A stretch of 64,000 bases of DNA from Maniola hyperantus (taxonomy: Eukaryota; Arthropoda; Insecta; Lepidoptera; Nymphalidae), in NCBI RefSeq assembly GCF_902806685.2, contig NC_048538.1, positions 14,632,001-14,696,000 on the forward strand. Direction: 5' to 3'. This document shows, piece after piece, positions 57,301 through 64,000 of this stretch; position 1 is the stretch's first letter; each line of letters opens with the position of its first letter. Position numbers and translations under genes: made by a program. The notes beneath the pieces were generated by a model. It had not been told where the DNA came from, ran no database searches, and was given only the letters and a program-made list of their open reading frames with translations.

Positions 57301-58710
57301 AAAACGAAATAATTGTTGCACATTAGTAGAACAAAGATGCCCACTATCAGAAGTGATAATCCGGTTATCTGTGAAAGTATAATTTAGTTATTAAAATTGT
57401 TTTTTTAAAACTAAAAATTATTGTAACCTATAAGTAAGTAGGTATGTACTAAGTATTTCGAAAGTCTTCGAACAGTGCGTGTTGCCTGTGATGACATAGG
57501 TATGGGATCCGAGATAATATGGTCGCTATGGGTCGCTAACTATGGGCCTCATAAGAAAGCTCAGAGTCAATCGGCGTGCGATGGAGAGAGCTATGCTCGG
57601 AGTTTCTGTACGTGATCAAATCAGAAATGATGACATCCGTAGGAGAACTAGAGTAACCGAGATAGCTCAACGGGTTGCGAAGCTGAAGTGGGCAGGGCAC
57701 ATACTCGTAGTTCGGAAAACCGATAGACGTTAGGGTCTGAAGGTGCTGGAATGGCGACATCACACCGGAAGGCGCAGCGTAGAATACAAAAATTAACATG
57801 GATAAAAATGGCAGTTTTGTTCCATCAAACTCGCACAATGGAAACGACAAAATTTTGAATTAATAAAAATTAAAAAAATAGTTGTTGGAGGAAGCAGCCG
57901 CCTCTTGTCGTACCGATAAGCATTTGAAAAAAAACTTCCAGGATGAACCCAATGGGCATCACGCAAGAAAGGCACCGGTGCATGTTCCCAGAGCTTCTCA
58001 AAATATGTGCCGAGTGCTAAGGATCGCCACCGAGGGGGTTTTAGTTGTAGAAACCCCACAATACGCCATCTCTCCCATCTTAAAAAAATTCCCGTCAACA
58101 AAAAAATTGTACCTAGGTACAATTAATTAATAAATATTGGTTTGATGTTGGAATGTTTAGGGTTATGTACCGTACCCGAAGGGTGCCAACGGGATCCTAT
58201 TACTAAGCCACCACTATACGTCCGTCTGTCTGTCAGCGGCAATTTATGTCACGTGAATTGCGTCTCAAGACGAATGGTAGCACAAAGCATCTGACTTGTT
58301 TCTTAATTTTTAGTTTACATTATTTATACCAAGTCGGGTTACAGTTTTATTTAATTTTTCTCTATCTTTCCGTAGTCGGGTTACAACTTTTTAAACTTTT
58401 TCTTTTTGCACAATAGTTTTTGATTTATCGTGCAAAATGTCGCAAAAATACGACTGTAGTACGGAACCCTCAGTGCGCGAGTCTGCTTCGCACTTGGCTG
58501 GATTTTTTATTATTTGTATTAGGACGGAATAGGATATAAAGTACAATAAATGGATAGGTAGGTACTTACAACAAATAATATTGTGATCGTCCATATCAAC
58601 AATTTTATGGATGTCAAAACCGACCACAACTTTTTGAATTTATCTATTATCCACTGAAATACCGTACACAAAAATTCACAGACCGCTTCAGGATTATAGT
58701 TTATTCCCAT
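54381..58710 (-). CDS. Tetraspanin Tsp-f (6th of seven)
   Basis: Exons in transcription order: 58570-58710, 57189-57368, 55975-56148, 55185-55388, 54381-54548; phase-0 introns; 288 residues. N-terminal part is long (47 codons in exon 1), starting MGINYNPEAVCEFLCTVFQW; hydrophobic before TM1. Exon 2: TM2 ends FYGVTRNKYDYVVS. Exon 3: TM3, then EDSAWRGNVILYKM. Large loop: LRCCGITGVKDFGTKIPISC (C168, C169), FEC, YGC; sequon TNST; the loop is short (68-codon exon). Tail: AYRVKSQQDIPYKGLLESPI, with YKGL and YNAI both fitting YxxPhi, ending DSNHVI. Closest relatives Tsp-e and Tsp-g. Confidence 0.87.
54900..55135 (+). mobile_element. RTE-type LINE 3' remnant
   Basis: GTGCCGGAATGGCGACCTCG, CACATCAGACGAGTCGCAGG, GAGCCGCTGGATTCAGTC, CTACAAGAGACCTATGTCCA then a (GAT)n tail. 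It lies in Tsp-f intron 4. Confidence 0.65.
55525..55690 (+). repeat. Dispersed repeat R-G, copy 1
   Basis: GACAGGGGGGCGCTGTTCGA, AGGCTTAGAATATTTAAACA, GGGGACACTTGAGGGCAACG and CACGCGCCAAGATAGCCTTG. The reverse complement recurs at 63300-63460. Unclassified. It lies in Tsp-f intron 3. Confidence 0.65.
56229..56277. repeat. Hairpin with 20-bp arms
   Basis: GTTCGTTGATAATGTATATA and its exact complement, separated by a short AT-rich loop. It lies in Tsp-f intron 2. Confidence 0.75.
56505..56614. repeat. Perfect 41-bp-arm hairpin
   Basis: The left arm starts CTGCCGTGTAAATCCAAAAC (56505-56545) and the right arm (56574-56614) is its exact reverse complement. The 28-base loop contains two copies of TTTTCTCAA. 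No clear target duplication. It lies in Tsp-f intron 2. Confidence 0.85.
56810..57130 (-). mobile_element. SINE S1, full copy
   Basis: The plus strand shows CTCATCGTCTGCTCACTACA at the tail end, CGGATTGGTAGACTTCACAC in the body and CCGGGATCGAACCCCTGACC at the head. A short tandem duplication (CTCTCAG.ATGCATG / CTCTCAGCATGGAG) interrupts the body. It lies in Tsp-f intron 2, about 60 bp from exon 2. Confidence 0.8.
57460..57785 (+). mobile_element. RTE-type LINE 3' fragment, best preserved
   Basis: The frame 57542-57733 reads MGLIRKLRVNRRAMERAMLG, then RRTRVTEIAQRVAKLKWAGH, the C-terminal region of RTE-like pol. It is followed by GTGCTGGAATGGCGACATCA. It lies in Tsp-f intron 1, antisense to the gene. 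Confidence 0.75.
57785..58140. repeat. Unclassified element-like block
   Basis: GTTGGAGGAAGCAGCCGCCT, GGCACCGGTGCATGTTCCCA and AACCCCACAATACGCCATCT look like element sequence (GC-richer than the intron), but I have no second copy in the window to prove it. Confidence 0.35.
58370..58505 (-). repeat. Dispersed repeat R-C, partial
   Basis: TTTATCGTGCAAAATGTCGC, GACTGTAGTACGGAACCCTC and CGCACTTGGCTGGATTTTT are the R-C 5' part on the minus strand. It ends about 65 bp before exon 1 of Tsp-f on its 3' side. Confidence 0.7.
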
Positions 58711-60012
58711 CTTGCGTATTTTCCACGTAGGTACTGCACTGTGTCGAGGATGAAAAGTTATGCGAAAACCTGGCTAGGTGTTTTCAAGTATGATTTTCAC
58801 TGATAATTTTTTGCTGGCTGATAACGATTGTCGATATTTTAGATTAGGTAGGTAAGTACTTAAAATACGAATCATGCAGAATTTAGATTGTTGAGTTGAA
58901 TGCATTATATTATTAAACTAGCTTATGCCCGCGATTTTGTCCGCGTGGACTAAACAAATTTCGAACCCCTAGTTTACCCCCTTAGGGGTTAAATTTTCAA
59001 AAATCCTTTCTTAGCTAAGTCTACGTCATAACAGCTATATTCAGCCCGATCCGTCCAGTAGTTTGAGCTGTCCGTTGATAGATAGTCAGTCAGTCAGCTT
59101 TTTTATATTTAGAAGATTACATGTCTTTTGTTGAATTGTATTTTATTTTGAAGTAACCACGATTTATCATGCTGAAAGAAACCCCGCCAAAAAACTCCGA
59201 AAGTCAAAGTCAAGTCTGTGATCGTTGAAATGTTGAAATCACTGTCGAAATGACAACTGACAGATGTCACAGAAGGACAGACTAGGATTGTGGATTATAG
59301 CGTATAGACATGGACTATAGACACGGTATAGTCGGTAAGGGTAACATTGTAAGCGTGTTAAACATTGTAAATTGACGGCACATTTCCATTAAGCCGGTCG
59401 TAATAAAAAAATTCTTAAGATTGAGGGGTTGAGATCCGAAGTTCAATGGTGAAGTTCAATGCTTGGCACTAAAAATAATATTGCATCATCCGCAGTTCCT
59501 GAATCACTATAGTTTAGGAGTGCTGTGTATCCAGTACCCACAAGCTGGCTATGATGACTTGAGAGATGCCGGCTGGGATCCCAACATCCCATTTGTATAA
59601 TATTATATAAGGAACTTTCCAGTGAAGTTAATAAAAAGCATTTAAATATGTATACATTTTATTTAATCGATATTTATACTTACAGTTTAAATTACTTAGT
59701 AATAAACCTATCTTAGCTATCTACCATTAATCTACATTAGAAAATAGATGAAAAAATGAATTTGTGATCACCTCACAAAAAAAAATGTGTACTTATCACT
59801 ACCCATATGCGAAAGTGTGTTTGTTTGTTGGTGTATCCTTTAATCACGCTGCAACGGAGCAACGGATCAACGTGATTTTTGCATGGGTATAAAAGACCAG
59901 AAGAGTGACATCATAGGCTACTTTTTACCTCAGAAATTCAAAGAGTTCCCACGAGATTTTAAAAACTAAATCCACGCGAATGAAATCGTGGGCATCAGCT
60001 AGTTTAAATACT
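58711..60012. other. Intergenic between Tsp-g and Tsp-f
   Basis: R-A at 58917-59115 (plus), R-B with variant tail at 59810-60005 (minus), which reaches to within about 10 bp of the Tsp-g stop. The 3' end of Tsp-g therefore probably lies inside R-B or at TTTATT near 59660. No coding signal at 59120-59800. Confidence 0.55.
59810..60005 (-). repeat. Dispersed repeat R-B, forming Tsp-g 3' flank
   Basis: The plus strand reads GCGAAAGTGTGTTTGTTTGT, ATCACGCTGCAACGGAGCAA, AAGAGTTCCCACGAGATTTT and CGTGGGCATCAGCTAGTTTA. Tsp-g's TAA is at 60013-60015, so the 3' UTR starts within or against this repeat. Confidence 0.75.
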
Positions 60013-63000
60013 TTATCGTTCAAGTTCAACTTCCTCGTATTTGGATCTATATGCTAGCCAAGCAGCCGCGGCTATAATTAGAACCTGAAACAACAAAACA
60101 GAATTTAAAGAAAATTTTAAATTATTATAAACAGACCAACAGACAATACCATTCAGACTTCAGAGAGCTTTTCTTGAGAGCTTCGGATTTTTAAAACTTA
60201 ATCCAGGCTGGGAGCGTGACAGACTATGGCCCTTGTCATTTTGAGAAGAGACCCGTGCTCAGTAGTGAGCCGGTGATGGGTTGATTATGATGATGATCTA
60301 TAGACATACCTATAAACAAGTAACAAGAGCCGCCGTAACTCCGAGCGCATACGCGTTGTCAGAGGCGTCTCTAGCCCTTATGGCGCCCGTGTGCAACCAG
60401 GGCGCCAGGGTACTGGCGCCCTCTAGTCTGGTAGGAGCAGGTTCAAAATGGAATACTAACAGTTATATTTTCAAACGGAAATTCGGATGCAAATGGTGCA
60501 ATTTCATATGATGACGGCGTCGGCAACAGCTAACTGGCACCAATGTCCTACTGATGATTCAATCGCCGTTCCGCAATTTTTGATATGTAAGTATTTATAA
60601 AATACTATCAAGGCTTTCACAAGACGATTAAGCGACTTGATGGAAAGCACGTAATTTTGTTTTGCTTTGATTGCGCCCGTTAAGCAGCTTGAGTCAGCAA
60701 GGTGCACTTTTCTCATTTCGTACCTGATCTTCAAGCAAAAAATAAATTCGCATCACGGAGCAAGCAGGTAAACGCTTGACTCAAGCGTCAAACAAACATT
60801 ATAGACGGCCAACATGCTTGGCTCAAGCAAAAATCTACGTGCTTGCCATCAAGCCGCTTGACCGTCTCGGAAGCGCTTCAGCCATACCTGTAAACAAGTG
60901 ACAAAAGCCGCCGTAACTCCGAGCGCATACGCGTTGTATCCGAGCCACTCGCTCAGTGCAGACTGACAGCCGTCTCTATATGTAAGAGCAGTGGTACATT
61001 CGAAAGGCGATATAGTCCCGGGGTTCATGCGGCAACAACTGACTGGCACCACTGCCCTGCTGAGGATCCAATCGGCTACTCCAGTCAGTCCGCAGCATTG
61101 GAACTAAAAATAAAAATCCGTGAGTTTGTGGTTACATCACAAAAAAATGTTAAAATGTTCATGAACAAATAAAGTAGTATTTTCAACTTTCAAACCAACT
61201 AAGTATCATAATATGAAAGGGCTTTATCTGTACATTCTAAAACAGACTTTCATATTTTACTTTTATGCATAATAGTTTTTTTATTTATCGTGCAAAATGT
61301 CGAAAAAATACGATTGTAGTACGGAACTCTCGATGCGCGAGTCTGACTCACACTTGACCGATTTTTTATTTAAAGTGAACCGACATCAAAAGCTCTGAAA
61401 AGCATAACCTTTTAATTTTTACCATATAATTTTTAAATTAAAAAGTTAAAACTCGAAAATATTAAAAATATAAAATTGGCTCATTGGTCTATGAGATAAT
61501 CGGGGGCATATCGCATACCTACAGATCGAATACATGACATGACATTCTTTTTTGAAATCGATTAAAATAGGGATTAGGAACTTACCCCCATTTGCAGATT
61601 ATCCCAAATAATATTGACACTCATTGTTTCCGTTGGTCCATATTCTTCCATACTGTCAGACATCGGGCTGCCTATTTCATCGGAGGTTATGTTTTGCAGC
61701 TCGAATCCCAGCACGGTAATAGATATTTCAAATATTAACACCGTTACGAGTAACGCGACATACTATAAACAAAAAATAAAAAGGCACTAGGATAACATTG
61801 TAACGTAGGCCTACACACAGTGGCGAATTTGCCCTAAGGCCCATTAGGCCCGGACCTAGGGCGGTCAGGTATTAGAAGCTGCCAATCGTGACAAAAAAAT
61901 CACTGACGTTATGATAAAAGTTGGCAATAAAAAAATCGTTAACTATGTAGTATATTATCATGAGTGCTGAGAAAGGGACGGCTGGCACTGATTTACTACA
62001 TGGCCTGGGGCCTAGGGCGGCCAAGACTGCAAATCCGCCACTGCCTACACAAGATAAATAAGGTAATAATATAAGAAGGCACTATAGGCACTAGGTATTT
62101 CGATTTTAGGCCGTAAGTATGTTATTGGTGTACTACATAATCCAATCTAAACATGCGGTGTAGGTACAACGTCGCCAAGGTCTGCACCCGTAGGTATACG
62201 TAGTCGAAATTCCCCGGATACGTACGAAGTGATTTGCCTCCTCATTTCTAATTCAAACCGCCAAGATTTGGAACACCGTTCCAGCATCAGTTTTCCCACC
62301 AAATTATAATATGAGTACAAGACAAGAGTGAATAGGTATCTTCTAGGCAAGCGCGCTCCATATTAGGCTGCATCATCACTTGCCACCCAGGTCTGATTGC
62401 AGCCAAGCGCTAGTCTATAAATTAAAAAAAATATATACATAATTGTTACCCTTCATCGTCATCATCATTATCAACCAACAGACATCCACTGCAGCAGGAT
62501 ATAGGTCTCTTGTAAGGACTTCCACATGACACGGTCTTGTCACCTAGGCCCAGCGGCTCCCTGCGACTCGTTTGATGTCGCCTGTCCACGTAGTTGGGGG
62601 GCTTCCAACGCTGTGCTTTTCCTCCTTCAATCCCAAGAAACGAAAAGATATTCCTACCTAATATTATAACTTACCCCAGCTATAAAATAAAATTGTTCCG
62701 ATATTGCTCCATAGAATCCGAGTATAGTCGTGAAGAAAATTATACCGGCGGTCGCGATCGCAAAGTTGGGAACCGTGAAAAATATCTTCGTCACAAATAA
62801 ATCATAATTGTTAAATTTAGTTAGAACAATAAGGCCCACTGTGAGAAGAATTAAACCTGTGACCTGTAATTATTAAATCATTTTTAGTGAATAACAAAAT
62901 AAAATAGCAGCAATCACAAAATCGGGAATTTCATCAATATGGAAATAATGGCTTGATAAATGATATTTTATCTACTTATTAGTAACTTAGATAAATGAAT

Positions 63001-63609
63001 CCCATAACCAATGATTTTATTTAAGTGTTTAAATAAATTACAAAAAAAGAACATCAACGCGCGCAATCACAAATCGGTAATCGTATTATAAAGGTACCTA
63101 CCTACCTACCAAACTTAATTCGAAATATGAAAATAATGAAATCTAAAGTTAATTAATTTAAGTAAGTTTTAGTGGTGATAATCAAAAGAAAAAACAGGCG
63201 GTGGCTACTGGACTATAAATCATATCGCTGATCCATTCAATCATTTTCGTGCATGAATTTATTTTATTTTATCCCAAATAACAATGACATGACACCACAT
63301 AGCATGACAAGGCTATCTTGGCGCGTGGCGATAATCGGAACTGGCGTTGCCGTCAAGTGTCCCCTCTGTGCTTGTTTGAATATTCTAAGCATTTGTTCTC
63401 CAACAGCGCCCCCCTGTCAAAGTCATTCAAGTGCAAGAGCCTTGTCGCACTGTAGCATTAGATCTATAGGTACTTTAGTACCTACCTACTTAATAATTAC
63501 TACGATCTGTACAATCTACAGGGATCTAGCTCACTTTTCTTACCAAAAACAAACAATTGACTGCAGCTAGCGAATACTTCACCGATTTCAACACTGTAGG
63601 TACTTTCAT
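60013..63609 (-). CDS. Tetraspanin Tsp-g (7th of seven)
   Basis: Exons in transcription order: 63544-63609, 62675-62863, 61586-61762, 60888-61103, 60013-60084; phase-0 introns; 239 residues. Exon 1 is only 22 codons, MKVPTVLKSVKYSLAAVNCL then FL, directly entering TM1; the ATG is the only one in frame before the donor CTTTTTG|GTAAGA. Exon 2: TM2 ends GFYGAISEQFYFIAG. Exon 3: TM3, sequon NIT. Large loop: FQCCGLTGVADWILSRAVVP (C147, C148), VSCC, FEC, DGC. Exon 5 is 24 codons including stop: WLAYRSKYEEVELER, with YEEV a possible YxxPhi. Intron 4 contains a broken extra copy of exon 4. Exon 1 resembles that of Tsp-d. Confidence 0.86.
60205..60297 (+). mobile_element. SINE S1 tail fragment
   Basis: GTGACAGACTATGGCCCTTG, GAAGAGACCCGTGCTCAGTA, GTGAGCCGGTGATGGGTTGA and (GAT)n: the 3' third of S1. 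It lies just left of the exon-4 pseudo-copy in Tsp-g. Confidence 0.75.
60305..60600 (-). pseudogene. Degenerate second copy of Tsp-g exon 4
   Basis: On the plus strand CCGCCGTAACTCCGAGCGCA continuing TACGCGTTGT is identical to the real exon (60909-60937). Matches resume, diverged, at GGCAACAGCTAACTGGCACC and end at CGCAATTTTTG. In the exon frame NAYALGVTAA.VTCL is kept, but the exon-ending CAG has become TAG. The middle holds an unrelated insertion (about 60360-60445) with TCTCTAG and GGCGCC repeats, and the CCG codons are lost. A donor-like GTATGT remains. It cannot encode a working loop. Confidence 0.8.
60621..60870. mobile_element. Fold-back element between the two exon-4 copies
   Basis: GACTTGATGGAAAGCACGTA on the left pairs with TACGTGCTTGCCATCAAGCC on the right. 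Many CAAGC/GCTTG blocks occur inside. A fragment of the same family lies at 6555-6660. It ends 17 bp from the functional exon 4 donor. Confidence 0.7.
61115..61365 (-). repeat. Dispersed repeat R-C, partial
   Basis: GTGAGTTTGTGGTTACATCA, TCGTGCAAAATGTCGAAAAA and TAGTACGGAACTCTCGATGC: R-C on the minus strand lacking its 3' block. It lies in Tsp-g intron 3. Confidence 0.75.
61818..62043. mobile_element. hAT-like MITE, 226 bp, 8-bp target duplication
   Basis: CAGTGGCGAATTTGCCCTAA at the left, GACTGCAAATCCGCCACTG at the right. CCTACACA on both sides (61810-61817, 62044-62051). Internal GGCCTGGGGCCTAGGGCGGC. Related in its CAGTGGCG ends but not in interior to the element at 4801. It lies in Tsp-g intron 2. 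Confidence 0.88.
62330..62432 (+). repeat. Dispersed repeat R-D with A-tail
   Basis: CTTCTAGGCAAGCGCGCTCC, CATCATCACTTGCCACCCAG, GATTGCAGCCAAGCGCTAGT, then ATTAAAAAAAA. The A-run supports a retrotransposed origin for R-D. Confidence 0.65.
62455..62615 (-). mobile_element. RTE-type LINE 3' fragment
   Basis: The plus strand reads CATCATCATTATCAACCAAC, GATATAGGTCTCTTGTAAGG, GGCTCCCTGCGACTCGTTTG and TTCCAACGCTGTGCTTTTCC. It lies in Tsp-g intron 2, same strand as the gene. Confidence 0.65.
63300..63460 (-). repeat. Dispersed repeat R-G, copy 2 (inverted)
   Basis: Reverse-complement match to 55525-55690: CAAGGCTATCTTGGCGCGTG, AAGTGTCCCCTCTGTGCTTG, CAGCGCCCCCCTGTCAAAGT. It lies in Tsp-g intron 1, about 90 bp from exon 1. 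Confidence 0.65.
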
Positions 63610-64000
63610 TATTAGTTTTACCTATAGCAGTTTGTAACAAACAAAATCAACAGTGGTCGGTTTAAGAAAAGTGTTTCAGCTAACTGATACTTGAAAGGTT
63701 TATCAATCTCGAACTGGCCAATATCTCAGTTATCTTGACGTGCATCTAATCTTTATCTTACGCATTTTAGAGTTCCGTACCCAAAGGGCAAAACGGAGCC
63801 ATGTTATTGTCCCTCTGCTGTCTGTCTGTGTCACTCTTAAGGGTTGAAAAAAAACCATTTTTTTAAAATGAAATAGGTCCATTTAAAATAGGTATATTTA
63901 AAACTGGTTTTAATAAAAAAATGTTTAATACGCTCATTGTTTTTTGGCATTGCTTTAAACAAATGTACATTTAAATGAAATATGTTAATCTAAATTTTAA
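63610..64000. other. Upstream flank of Tsp-g
   Basis: No further tetraspanin exon is visible, so an eighth gene, if present, starts beyond the window. A short R-C-like piece (GAGTTCCGTACCCAAAGGGC, then CTGTCTGTCTGTGTCAC) lies at about 63768-63833. No clear core promoter. Confidence 0.45.

Noticed and set aside
57542..57850. A separate protein gene in Tsp-f intron 1
   Set aside because: The plus-strand frame is the C-terminus of an RTE-type LINE, with related fragments at 15975, 48580 and 54900.

Overview
The window is nuclear DNA from an insect, almost certainly a moth or butterfly (Lepidoptera). The genes are intron-rich with GT-AG junctions, the intergenic DNA is AT-rich, and introns carry repeat families typical of lepidopteran genomes: tRNA-derived SINEs with (GAT)n tails, dispersed repeats ending in GACA or GTCA microsatellites, RTE- and R1-type LINE pieces and many fold-back MITEs. 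One 200-base N block (28006-28205) marks an assembly gap. All gene models were built by hand from homology, reading frame and splice consensus. In every model the exon phases add up to one uninterrupted frame.

Layout. (1) 913-10870, plus strand: the 3' 17 exons (765 codons) of a doublecortin/EMAP fusion gene, the DCX-EMAP type: end of a DCX domain, HELP motif, then WD40 repeats to the stop. The gene starts upstream of the window. (2) 12555-14697, plus strand: a complete two-exon ALKBH4-type 2-oxoglutarate/Fe(II) dioxygenase. (3) 16719-63609, minus strand: seven complete tetraspanin genes, head to tail, here called Tsp-a (nearest ALKBH4) to Tsp-g (right end). Every one has five coding exons with phase-0 introns at the same places in the fold: exon 1 = N-terminus and first half of TM1; exon 2 = rest of TM1, small loop and TM2; exon 3 = TM3 and start of the large loop; exon 4 = CCG-containing large loop and start of TM4; exon 5 = rest of TM4 and tail. 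Predicted lengths are 319, 306, 289, 241, 281, 288 and 239 residues. The array therefore grew by whole-gene tandem duplication. Large-loop sequence and cytoplasmic tails have diverged most.

The rest is mobile-element debris, some of it informative: a 5'-truncated R1-clade LINE with a perfect 16-bp target duplication in Tsp-a; a Ty3/Gypsy-like 5' LTR plus gag running into the gap in Tsp-b; hAT-, Harbinger- and mariner-like MITEs with recognisable target duplications; nested insertions; several perfect long hairpins; a degenerate extra copy of exon 4 in Tsp-g; and a cluster of ACGATTCGT-like motifs upstream of Tsp-b. I found no functional tRNA or rRNA gene, no CRISPR and no prokaryotic sequence.

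The three gene groups have no obvious joint pathway: a cytoskeletal protein of ciliated mechanosensory cells (known from Drosophila), a demethylase family member, and a membrane-scaffold family. The unusual part is the tetraspanin array and its partly decayed exon duplication.
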